Source: Nocardia araoensis NBRC 100135
GTDB taxonomy: Bacteria; Actinomycetota; Actinomycetes; Mycobacteriales; Mycobacteriaceae
Assembly (NCBI RefSeq): GCF_000308435.1
Contig: NZ_BAFR01000080.1
Coordinates: 1 to 64,000, forward strand
Direction of reading: 5' to 3'
Length of the DNA: 64,000 bases
Position 1 is the first letter of the stretch, and every line of letters begins with the position of its first letter. The notes below the pieces were generated by a model. It was given only the letters and a program-made list of their open reading frames with translations, was not told where the DNA came from and did not search any database. Below are positions 44,583-55,443 of this stretch, in pieces. Position numbers and translations under genes: made by a program.

Positions 44583-45092
44583 CGAGCGTGCCATTCGGCC
44601 AACTCGGCGGCCACGGCGTCGGTGATCTTCGAGATCGTTTCCCGTGAGACGTCGGCGCCGTAGATCTCGGCTAGATGAGTGCGAATTTCCCCAGTCGTCA
44701 ACCCTTTGACATACAGGCTGACCGCCGCCTCGTCGAACCCGGTGACCCGCCGCGCATGCTCGGGCACCATCCGTGGCCCAAACTCTTCGGCCCGGTCCCG
44801 GGGCGCCTCCACGGTGACCGGGCCGATATCGTATGGACGATCGTGCGGCTGGTGCCATTGCGGTGATTGTCAGCCTCCATCTCGGCCGTCACTACACGAT
44901 CGCCCTTGGCGTATCCGAGATGCTCGGCATCTCCGCTTCCAGAGCGGCCTTCTATGACGCGGCGGGGCACAGCCGTCAACAGACCAGCGGCCCGGTCAAC
45001 GACAGCTCCTCGCAGCGGGCCTGCTCTACCAGTTCATGCGCGATCCGAACATCCAACCCATCACTAGCAGACCGAGTTGTGTTGTCGTTCAC
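44583..45092 (-). pseudogene. IS256-family transposase 5' portion, truncated and frameshifted
   Basis: From a GTG at 45092 with GAGGAGG upstream, the minus strand reads MNDNTTRSASDGLDVRIAHE, then after frameshifts TAVPRRVIEG, EHLGYAKGD, RNGTSRTIVHTIS and ARRVTGFDEAAVSLYVKGLT, EIRTHLAEIYGADVSRETIS. This is the N-terminal third of an IS256 (mutator-type) transposase. It ends abruptly at EWHAR where IS3 OrfA sequence begins, so one element cut the other. Confidence 0.75.
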
Positions 45093-45303
45093 GGTGATCC
45101 TCCTCGCAGAAGCGGCGGCAGGCTGCTTCAGCACCTGTTCGGGATCATCACCTCCATCCCCAAAGGTTCCTGACAGACCCGGTGCCGATCGACTGGTACC
45201 TGTGGTTCCCGACGGGGTGCGCCGATAGAGAGCGTCAAGTGCCGAGCCAGGTGGACACTTTCGTACCGCGATGGCTACTTGCCGGGTGGTGGCGGCGCCA
45301 GCT

Positions 45304-46919
<1,616 letters not shown>

Positions 46920-48302
46920 TTAGCCATGCGCGTGAAGTGGGGTCCCTGAGAGGGCAAGCATGGCTTCCCCGAGTGCCTCGTTCTGTGTGGGGTGGGCATG
47001 AATGTACAACGCGACGTCGGTGGGAAGTGCCTCCCACCCGACCGCGAGCTGAGCCTCGCCGATCATGTCACCGACACGATCGCCGACCATGTGCACCCCT
47101 ACTACCGGTCCCGGCGTGCCCACACCCCCGGCCCGGACGACTTTGATACCACCTGTGGTTTTCAGGATCTGGCTTTTACCGTTACCGGCGAGGTCGTAGA
47201 CCACGGCGGTAACGTCGCCGTACTTCTCACGCGCCGCGTTCTCGGTGAGCCCGACGGATGCGACCTCGGGATGCGAGTACGTCACCCTTGGAATCAGATG
47301 CTCGGCCACAGGCACAGGCGCGAGCCCCGCGATCTCTTCGGCCACGAAGATGCCGTGTTGGAACCCCCGGTGCGCGAGTTGAAGCCCGGCAACGATGTCA
47401 CCGGCCGCATATACCCCGTCGACACCGGTATGTAGGCGCTCGTCGGCGACAACGAACCCACGGTCGAGGGTTATGCCGTGTTCGGCGAGACCATTACCGA
47501 CCGTGCGAGGTTCACGACCGACGGCGATCAGCAATACAACCGCTTCGAGTGTCTCGCCGCCTTCGAGCTCGACGATGACACCGTCGGCGGACTCCTTCGC
47601 TGCCGCGATCTTGGTTCCGACACGGATCGAGATCCCGCTCTTGCGGAGGACCCGGGCGAGTTGTTTCGAGCACCACGGGTCCTCGGCAGGGACGAGACGG
47701 GGGAGTGCTTCCACGATGGTGACGTCGGCGCCGAACGAGTTCCACAGGCTGGCGAACTCGACGCCGATGACGCCACCGCCGAGCACGATCGCCGACTCGG
47801 GTACGAAGTCGAGATCGAGCGCGTGATCGCTGGTGACGATCCGCTCACCGATCGCGATGCCCGGAATGGTGCGAGCGTGGGACCCGGTGGCCAGGACGAT
47901 CGAGGTACCGGTGTAGCGGATGCCATCGACAGCGATCGTCCGGTCACCGATGAAGGTGCCGCGGCCTTTTACGGTGGTTATCTTGTGGTGGGCCACCAAC
48001 CCCTGCAATCCCTTGTACAAGCGGTCGATGGTGCTGTTCTTGTATTCGTGGACCGCCGTGATGTCGACTCCGTCGAACGTCGCCCTGATCCCGAACGACT
48101 TGCTGTTTCGTATGTTGTCGGCAATCTCGGCGGCGTGGAGCAGTGCTTTGGTAGGGATACAGCCGCGGTGCAGACAGGTGCCTCCGACCTTGTCGGCCTC
48201 AATCAATGTGACGGACAGCCCGAGCTGGGCGGCGCGGAACGCGCAGGAATAGCCGCCGGAGCCGCCGCCGAGGATGAGCACGTCGCTGTGTGTGCCGGTC
48301 AT
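46920..48302 (-). CDS. lpdA: Dihydrolipoyl dehydrogenase (E3)
   Basis: A 460-aa pyridine-nucleotide disulfide oxidoreductase. The FAD motif is VLILGGGSGGYSCAFRAAQL; the redox disulfide is in GGTCLHRGCIPTKALL (two Cys five apart). The NAD motif is VLGGGVIGVEFASLW, and the C-terminal dimer interface has the His-Glu pair in HAHPTQNEALGEAM. It reoxidises the lipoyl groups of the E2 protein. It starts immediately at the E2 stop, so it is the last gene of the bkd operon. Confidence 0.95.
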   Translation of the reverse strand: MTGTHSDVLILGGGSGGYSCAFRAAQLGLSVTLIEADKVGGTCLHRGCIPTKALLHAAEIADNIRNSKSFGIRATFDGVDITAVHEYKNSTIDRLYKGLQGLVAHHKITTVKGRGTFIGDRTIAVDGIRYTGTSIVLATGSHARTIPGIAIGERIVTSDHALDLDFVPESAIVLGGGVIGVEFASLWNSFGADVTIVEALPRLVPAEDPWCSKQLARVLRKSGISIRVGTKIAAAKESADGVIVELEGGETLEAVVLLIAVGREPRTVGNGLAEHGITLDRGFVVADERLHTGVDGVYAAGDIVAGLQLAHRGFQHGIFVAEEIAGLAPVPVAEHLIPRVTYSHPEVASVGLTENAAREKYGDVTAVVYDLAGNGKSQILKTTGGIKVVRAGGVGTPGPVVGVHMVGDRVGDMIGEAQLAVGWEALPTDVALYIHAHPTQNEALGEAMLALSGTPLHAHG

Positions 48303-49624
48303 CTACAGCCTTCCCAAGGCCGCGATGGGGTTCTCGACATAGTCCGCGAACAGCCGGAGGAATCCGCCGGCGGTGCCGCCGTCGCAGACGCGGTGATCGA
48401 AGCTGAGCGAGATCTGGGTGATCTTGCGGATGGTCAGCTCACCGTCGAGCACCCAGGGCCTGTCGATGATGCGGCCGACGCCCAGAATCGCGGCTTCTGG
48501 GTGGTTGATGATCGGAGTGCTTCCGTCAACTCCGAAGGTCCCGTAGTTGTTTAAGGTGAATGTGCTGCCGGCCAGCTGTGCCGGCGGAAGTTTGCCGTCG
48601 CGAGCGAGCGAAGTGGTCTCCTGTAGCAGCCGCGTGAGCTGGGTGGTCGTGAACGAGTCGGCGTGCTCGATCACCGGAACGACCAGGCCACGCGGAGTCT
48701 GGGCCGCGATGCCGAGGTGTACGTGTGCGAACTGGATGATTTCTTCGCGATCGGGGTCGACGGTTGAGTTCAGCTCCGGGAATTGCTGCAGTGCGGCGAC
48801 GGTCAACCGCGCCAGGAAGGCCAAGAGACTGATTCGCTCGTTTTCGGGTAGAGATGCGTTGATCGTGTGACGGGCTTGCACGAGGTTGGTGGCATCGGCG
48901 TCCACCCAGGTGGTGGCATCAGGAATCTCTCGGCGGCTGGTCGAGAGTTTTTCCGCGACGGCCTTGCGCAGGCCTTTGAGCGGAATCCGCCGGGTACCCC
49001 GGTTTGCTCGCGCGACTGACCCATTCGAGGAGTCGGCGCCCGCAGGAACCAGTTCGAGATCGGCGCGACGAATGGTGCCGCCGGGACCGGTGGGCGTTAC
49101 GTGCGCAAGATCGATGTTGTTCTCGCGGGCGAGCTTTCGCACGACGGGCGAGATCACGCGGACCGCGTAGGTGGTGGCCATCGATGTGGGAGGTGAATTT
49201 GTGGGCTTCGTTTCTCCTCCCAGTGCGATGGTCGCCGGGGGGCTCGCGGTCGGTCTCGCGCGTCGACGGAGCTTGCGGGTGTCCTCGCTGGTGCCGTAGC
49301 CGATGAGGAGATTGCCGGATCCGGCGCGCTCCTCGATCCGGTACTGCTTGTATCCAGCCCGGAGATCGTCTTCTGCTGCGGCGTCGCCGACAGAGCTGAC
49401 AGTGATTAGAGGTGTGCCGACCTGCAGCGTGGCGCCTTCGTCGCCGTGCAGGGCAACGACGGTGCCCTCGAACGGGATCGGCACGTCGACGACCGCTTTC
49501 GCGGTCTCGACCTCGACGACCACCTGGTCGATAGTGACGGTGTCGCCGATCTTGACTTTCCATTCGGCGATGTCGGCTTCGGTCAGGCCCTCACCCAGAT
49601 CGGGGAGCAGGAATACTTGGTGGC

Positions 49625-49628
<4 letters not shown>
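48303..49628 (-). CDS. bkdC: Branched-chain keto-acid dehydrogenase E2 (lipoamide acyltransferase)
   Basis: A 441-aa E2 protein. The N-terminal lipoyl domain is FLLPDLGEGLTEADIAEWKV with the lipoylated Lys in VEVETAKAVVDVP. A linker follows, then the peripheral-subunit-binding domain (ISPVVRKLARENNIDLAHVT, GPGGTIRRADLE). The catalytic domain ends with SFDHRVCDGGTAGGFLR (active-site His and Asp). ETAKA with branched-chain E1 neighbours supports the BCKDH assignment over pyruvate dehydrogenase. The ATG at 49628 overlaps the E1beta stop; the frame is open upstream but inside that gene. Confidence 0.92.
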
Positions 49629-50626
<998 letters not shown>

Positions 50627-50630
50627 GATG

Positions 50631-51749
50631 TCAGTTCTCCTCGGACTCTGCAGCGAGTTCGGCCTGCACCTGCGCCTGCTGCTCGTGCAGCTGTGGGGTG
50701 GGCTCGGCAAAGACATACCGGAACAGGTCGAGTGGATCGGCGGGACGGTCGATGTTCATTCCTGACCGTAGCTCCGCGGCAGCTGTTTCGGCCTCGGCAG
50801 CGAGTGCGGCGGCGAACGCGTCGTCCATCAGGTCCTTGCCGCGCAGGTAGGTCTCCAAACGTGCAAGGGGGTCGCGCTGTAGCCACTGCTCGACTTCGGA
50901 GGAGTCCCGGTACCGGGTGGCGTCGTCGGCATTGGTGTGCGCGTCGATCCGATAGGTGTGGGCCTCGATGATAACGGGCCCGTTGCCCGCGCGGACGAAC
51001 CGTGCTGCCTCGTCCATCACCGCGAGCATCGCGACAGGGTCGTTGCCGTCGACCTGCTCGGAGCCGATGCCGTAGCCGACACCTTTGTGCGCGAGACTGG
51101 GTGCGACGCTCTGTCGCGCGAGGGGGACGCTGATCGCGAATCCGTTGTTCTGTATCAGAAACACGACCGGCGCCTTGAACACGGCTGCGAAGTTCAGAGC
51201 TTCATGGAAGTCGCCTTCGCTGGTGGCGCCGTCTCCGCAGAACGCCAGCGCGATCGTGTCGTTGCCATTGCGGTTCTCGCCGTAGGCCAGGCCGGCGGCA
51301 TGCAGTAGCTGTGTTGCCAGAGGGGTGCACTGCGGGGCGGTGCGGTGAGTGGCGGGGTCGTAGCCGCAGTGCCAGTCACCGGCAAACATGCTGAGGATTT
51401 CTACCGGATCGATCCCGCGGGCGGCCAGGGCGACGGAGTCTCGGTAAGTGGGGAACATCCAGTCCGAAGGCTGCAGGCTCATCGCTGCCGCGATCTGGCA
51501 GGCCTCCTGTCCACGGGAGGACGGGTACACGGCCAATCGCCCCTGCTTGGTCAGGGCGGTCGCCTGTTGGTCGAACCGCCTCCCGAGCACCATTTTCCGA
51601 TACATCTCGATGAGCCGGTCATCGTCCGGGCGCGGATACCGTGCCTCACTTTGTTTCGGCTGACCCGCCGCATCCAGGTACTGCACCGCGGTATCCGCCG
51701 GGAGGAACTTCCGGTACTGCAGCGCATCGACAGGCTCCACGAGCGTCAC
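50631..51749 (-). CDS. bkdA: Branched-chain keto-acid dehydrogenase E1 alpha subunit
   Basis: A 372-aa thiamine-diphosphate decarboxylase subunit. The TPP/Mg motif is GDGATSEGDFHEALNFAAVF...IQNN. The N-terminal domain has YRKMVLGRRFDQQATALTKQ and SSRGQEACQIAAAM, with YRIDAHTNADDATRYR (phosphorylation-loop region) near the end. It decarboxylates the 2-keto acids of Val, Leu and Ile. I take the GTG at 51749, with GGAGG 4 bases upstream. The first gene of the operon, it is divergent from an Lrp-type regulator. Confidence 0.93.
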   Translation of the reverse strand: MTLVEPVDALQYRKFLPADTAVQYLDAAGQPKQSEARYPRPDDDRLIEMYRKMVLGRRFDQQATALTKQGRLAVYPSSRGQEACQIAAAMSLQPSDWMFPTYRDSVALAARGIDPVEILSMFAGDWHCGYDPATHRTAPQCTPLATQLLHAAGLAYGENRNGNDTIALAFCGDGATSEGDFHEALNFAAVFKAPVVFLIQNNGFAISVPLARQSVAPSLAHKGVGYGIGSEQVDGNDPVAMLAVMDEAARFVRAGNGPVIIEAHTYRIDAHTNADDATRYRDSSEVEQWLQRDPLARLETYLRGKDLMDDAFAAALAAEAETAAAELRSGMNIDRPADPLDLFRYVFAEPTPQLHEQQAQVQAELAAESEEN

Positions 51750-51852
51750 ATTGCCTCCAAATACATTGTGTCCTGCCGATCCTCGCAAGCAAGCGGCTAA
51801 ACGACAACGCTATGCGGAAAACGAAGGCAAACGGACTACAATGTCCGAGTAC

Positions 51853-51869
51853 GTGACAGAATGTCTCAC
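51853..51869. promoter_or_regulatory. Candidate Lrp/BkdR operator in the divergent promoter
   Basis: GTGACAGAATGTCTCAC is an imperfect palindrome with the exact core GACA-GAA-TGTC. It lies 33 bases before the regulator gene and about 100 bases before bkdA. Symmetry and position suggest binding by the AsnC/Lrp protein, controlling both directions. Confidence 0.45.
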
Positions 51870-51901
51870 TGCCGTGTGAGCGACCACGCCGAGATGGACA
51901 G

Positions 51902-52381
51902 ATGGCCACCGACACAAACGACCCTTATGTACTCGATGCGATTGACCGGCAGATAATCCAGGAACTCGTTGACGACAGCAGAATCTCGGTGCGGGCACTC
52001 GCAGAGAAAGTGCACATTTCCCGTGCCCACGCCTACGTACGAATCGAGCGACTGCAGAAGGTGGGGGTGATCGAGGGATTCACCACCCGCATCGCCCACG
52101 AGCGAGCAGGCTTCGGCGCGTCTGCATTTATTGCGCTCTCAATCCGGCAGGGCTCGTGGAAAGGGGTTGCCAGTCAGTTGAGTGCTCTGCCGTTCGTAGA
52201 GCATTTTTCATTGCTGGGTGGTGATTTCGACGTCCTCGTTCTGGTTCGAGCACCGGACAACACCGCACTTCGCAACTTGGTGCTCGAGCGGCTGCATGCT
52301 CTGAATGGGGTCCGGTCGACCAAGACGTGGCTGATCTTGGAAGAAGCCAACGGCCCGCGCTCGATATGGGAACCGCGGTGA
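51902..52381 (+). CDS. bkdR: Lrp/AsnC-family regulator of the bkd operon
   Basis: A 159-aa Lrp/AsnC protein. The N-terminal helix-turn-helix is LDAIDRQIIQELVDDSRISVRALAEKVHISRAHAYVRIERL (about residues 10-52), followed by the RAM effector domain (AFIALSIRQGSWKGVASQLS, VEHFSLLGGDFDVLVLVRAP). It is divergent from the E1alpha gene. Regulators in this position (BkdR) respond to branched-chain amino or keto acids and control BCKDH expression; the effector here is inferred. Confidence 0.88.
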   Translation: MATDTNDPYVLDAIDRQIIQELVDDSRISVRALAEKVHISRAHAYVRIERLQKVGVIEGFTTRIAHERAGFGASAFIALSIRQGSWKGVASQLSALPFVEHFSLLGGDFDVLVLVRAPDNTALRNLVLERLHALNGVRSTKTWLILEEANGPRSIWEPR

Positions 52382-52572
52382 CCGCTGCCGGAGGACAGTG
52401 CCGATTTTCCGAAAAAACTCTCCGAGGAAAGGTGGGGCGCGCTGATCGGGTCAGCACAGCGCAACTCGGGTAGGCGGGTGGGGCGGGACCGCTGCCGACG
52501 CCGAAAGATAACCGGTACAGGGATTCGGCGGTAGTTCAGGAGGAAGACGACGAGTAGGATTCCGAGCTGGAG

Positions 52573-53805
52573 TTACAACGTAGGCTCGACGTTCTCATGA
52601 AACTTGTGCAGCCGTGGTGATTCGAGACGATTCGTCTCGAGGGAGTGAATAGGCCCGGTGAGGTCGCGCAGGGGCCGGCCGGTGCCGCCACAGCGCGTCG
52701 CGATGAACTCTGCCGCGACGCTGATCGCGGTCTCCTCGGGGGTGCGGCCTCTTAGGTCCAAGCCGATCGGACTGTGAAGCCTCGAAACCTGGCTGGCGGC
52801 TAGTCCTGCCTCACGTAGTCGAGCCAGGCGGTCGGTATTTGTTTTGCGGGAGCCCATCGCTCCGATGTACGCCACCTCGGGCAGTCGTAGTGCCTCTGCC
52901 AGGACGGGCACATCGAACTTGGGGTCGTGGGTGAGGATTGTGATCACTGTTCGGGGATCGATCCGGCCTGCGTCGCGTTCTCGGCGAAGGTAGCGGTGAG
53001 GCCAGTCGACAACGACTTCATCTGCCTGGGGAAACCGGGTCTTCGTTGCGAAGACCGGTCGAGCATCGCAGACGGTAACGTGGTACCCGAGTAATCCTCC
53101 GACTCTGGTCAACGCGGTCGCGAAATCCGTGGCGCCGAACACGATTAGTCGCGGCCGGGAAACGCAGGTCCAGACAAAGAGACGCATTCCCTCGCCACCC
53201 CGGTCACCGTTTGGCCCGTAACTCAGTGTCGCGTTATGACCGGCGGCGAGAATACTCAACACATCGTCCCGAACCATGCCGTCGAGCCGCGTGGACCCGA
53301 GCGTTGATACCGTTCGGGCGGGCGTGGCTCCCTTCGACCCGGTGTTCGCGCGGTCGGCTGTCCCGTCGGAGGGGCGTACGACGAGTCGGCGACCAAGTCT
53401 CGCGGGGTTCGGGTGCTCGATCACGGTCGCGACCGCGACCGCGCGTCCCACCTCGATGTCGGCGGCAATCGTATCGAGTTCGGGATAGGTCTGGCGGCTG
53501 ACTCTGTCTACGAAGACGTCGAGGGTGCCACCGCAGGTCAGGCCTACCGCCAGTGCGTCTTCCTCAGAGATCCCATACCGCACGAGGACCGGGGTTCGAG
53601 AGTTGACCGCCGCCGACGCCAGGTCGTAGACCGCTCCCTCGACGCAGCCGCCCGACACCGACCCGACCGAGGTTCCGTCGGGTCCGACGATCATCGTGGC
53701 TCCTGGCGGAAGAGGAGCGGAGCCGAAGGTCGCGACTACGGTGCCGACGCCGACCACTTCACCGGCATGCCACCAGGAGAGAAGTTGAGGGAGAACATCA
53801 CGCAT
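52573..53805 (-). CDS. XdhC/CoxI-family molybdoenzyme maturation factor
   Basis: A 410-aa XdhC-type protein. The N-terminal XdhC_CoxI domain has GTVVATFGSAPLPPGATMIV and GSVSGGCVEGAVYDLA. The C-terminal Rossmann domain is RLIVFGATDFATALTRVGGL, ITILTHDPKFDVPVLAEAL and YIGAMGSRKTNTDRL. XdhC proteins bind molybdenum cofactor and help add the sulfido ligand needed by molybdenum hydroxylases. It is encoded on the same strand downstream of the hydroxylase subunits and presumably serves them. Confidence 0.92.
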   Translation of the reverse strand: MRDVLPQLLSWWHAGEVVGVGTVVATFGSAPLPPGATMIVGPDGTSVGSVSGGCVEGAVYDLASAAVNSRTPVLVRYGISEEDALAVGLTCGGTLDVFVDRVSRQTYPELDTIAADIEVGRAVAVATVIEHPNPARLGRRLVVRPSDGTADRANTGSKGATPARTVSTLGSTRLDGMVRDDVLSILAAGHNATLSYGPNGDRGGEGMRLFVWTCVSRPRLIVFGATDFATALTRVGGLLGYHVTVCDARPVFATKTRFPQADEVVVDWPHRYLRRERDAGRIDPRTVITILTHDPKFDVPVLAEALRLPEVAYIGAMGSRKTNTDRLARLREAGLAASQVSRLHSPIGLDLRGRTPEETAISVAAEFIATRCGGTGRPLRDLTGPIHSLETNRLESPRLHKFHENVEPTL

Positions 53806-54075
53806 TCGTTAGGACCTCCTGTCACCGGCTAATCCGCTGGCGAGTGGCCTCGGCGGTCTTGTCGCTGAGGTGAGTGGGGCGGTTCTGCGTACTGTTTCGC
53901 GTGGCAGCGATACCGCGGCCACGACCAGCCCAGCCGAGGTTGACACTCGGTCGACGATGGTCCACGGAGTCGTCGTGGCTACGATCCCGAAGCCACTGGG
54001 CAGAGATCAGGACGAACAGGCTGCTGAGGGCGGCCGATCTCATCGCTGTCCTAGCTGGGAAGACCGAGCACATGG

Positions 54076-55005
54076 CTAATGCCGAGTCCTGATCGACGCG
54101 TCGACGTCGGCTTCGGTGAGAATGCCTGTGTCGACCAGTCGGCGGAACAGCTCGGGAAGCCTGCGGTTTCGCCGTGTAGCACTGTCGAGCAGACGCCGGG
54201 CAAGGTCGGATCGTCCGGCGCGGGCGTGTACAACCGCAGCCCAGAACGCTGCTTCCGGGTTGGCCCCGAGGAGATGATCCGCGCGGACCAGCCGCTCGGC
54301 CGCCGCGACATAGCTATGTGCAGAATGGACTTCACGCGCTCCGAGTACGACACCTTGCGGGGCGAAGACCACTTCGGAGATGGCATCGAACACGTCGTAC
54401 AGGTCGGCCAGCCGGCCCAACTCGGCGATCGGATAGCTGTGATCGTCCACGCGAAGGTCGCGGATCACGCCGTCCCACGGGTCCTGTGTCGGTTCGGTGC
54501 GAACCACACGCAGCGCTGCGGACTGCATCCCGCGGATGTCGCCGCCGGCTGTTTGACCGGACTGTAATGCGGCGAGCAGGCGATGTGTCAGATCGCCGTC
54601 CGTAGTTTCGTAGCCGTGGACCATCGCGGCGGCGATGGTATCGCTGTCGAGGGTGTTACCAATCGCGAGGGCGTATGGCGCGTGCGCCTCGCTCAGCGCG
54701 GGCACGCACAGCCGACCTGTATGCGTTGCGACGTTCCCGGCGACATCTAGGATGCCGACTTGGCGTGTCTCGCGCCCCGCGTCGGCACCGAGAAGGTGGG
54801 TTGAAACTTGTCCCGCGTCCATCCCGGCGCGCATCAGCGCGAGCGCGCGTGGGCCGTACGAGGGATCGGCGAAGGCCTGCGTGGCGACCGCGCCGACGCC
54901 GGCCTCGGCCCATGTGACGACTGCGCCGACACCGGGATAGTGCGATTGCGACGCCACGCCGAGCTGACCGGCGATCGGGTCGTAGGCGAGAATCGAGAAT
55001 GTCAT
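54076..55005 (-). CDS. DUF1028 (Ntn-hydrolase-fold) protein
   Basis: A 309-aa DUF1028 protein starting MTFSILAYDPIAGQLGVASQ and with GVGAVATQAFADPSYGPRAL, the family hallmarks of an Ntn-hydrolase-like fold. The residue after Met is Thr, which could be the N-terminal nucleophile after Met removal. The last 80 residues add a TPR-like helical tail (NPEAAFWAAVVHARAGRSDL). Members often sit near amide or peptide-type catabolic genes but no reaction is established. It lies 36 bases downstream of the SCP2-like gene. Confidence 0.85.
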   Translation of the reverse strand: MTFSILAYDPIAGQLGVASQSHYPGVGAVVTWAEAGVGAVATQAFADPSYGPRALALMRAGMDAGQVSTHLLGADAGRETRQVGILDVAGNVATHTGRLCVPALSEAHAPYALAIGNTLDSDTIAAAMVHGYETTDGDLTHRLLAALQSGQTAGGDIRGMQSAALRVVRTEPTQDPWDGVIRDLRVDDHSYPIAELGRLADLYDVFDAISEVVFAPQGVVLGAREVHSAHSYVAAAERLVRADHLLGANPEAAFWAAVVHARAGRSDLARRLLDSATRRNRRLPELFRRLVDTGILTEADVDASIRTRH

Positions 55006-55041
55006 CGCGACCTACGCCCGGGTGGATCCGATTGCTGCATA

Positions 55042-55428
55042 TCAGAACTCGGTTTCGGTGAGGAGCTGTTCGTAGTGCTTGCGGTATTCCTGGGTTTGCG
55101 TGAGCGGCATCAGTGGAGCCAGCTTCGCCACGTCGCCGGTCACCTTTATTCGTTTGTCCATGAATGCGGTGGTCGGCGCAAGCTGGCCGCGTAGCATCGC
55201 GACGGAATCGTCATAGGAGCAGATCATCGTACATTGCGCGTGGGGGTCGTCTCCAAGTTTCTGCTCGACGGCGCGCCCATCCTGGACATCGGCGTAATAT
55301 CGGATCTCGCCTCCACCGGGGGCGTCTAGAAGCCGATACTGCACTCGCGCAGAGGCACCGGGGCGTGAGGTAAATGCTTGTTGCAACTCACACTGTCGAT
55401 CCAGCCACTCTTGAGACGCATATTTCAT
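55042..55428 (-). CDS. SCP2-like sterol-carrier-domain protein
   Basis: A 128-aa single-domain protein. The layout IRYYADVQDGRAVEQKLGDD, PHAQCTMICSYDDSVAMLRG, PTTAFMDKRIKVTGDVAKLA fits the SCP2 family, where the final KITGD.. element is the best conserved. SCP2 proteins bind hydrophobic ligands or acyl-CoA. Here it is between the hydroxylase large subunit and the DUF1028 gene, with 15 and 36 bases between them, so it is part of the operon. Its ligand is unknown. Confidence 0.75.
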   Translation of the reverse strand: MKYASQEWLDRQCELQQAFTSRPGASARVQYRLLDAPGGGEIRYYADVQDGRAVEQKLGDDPHAQCTMICSYDDSVAMLRGQLAPTTAFMDKRIKVTGDVAKLAPLMPLTQTQEYRKHYEQLLTETEF

Positions 55429-55443
55429 CGGATGGTCCTCTCG

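Noticed and set aside
53822..54073. An 83-codon minus-strand reading between XdhC and DUF1028
   Set aside because: Composition is Arg/Ser-rich, no ribosome site or domain is visible, and the neighbouring spacing does not need it.
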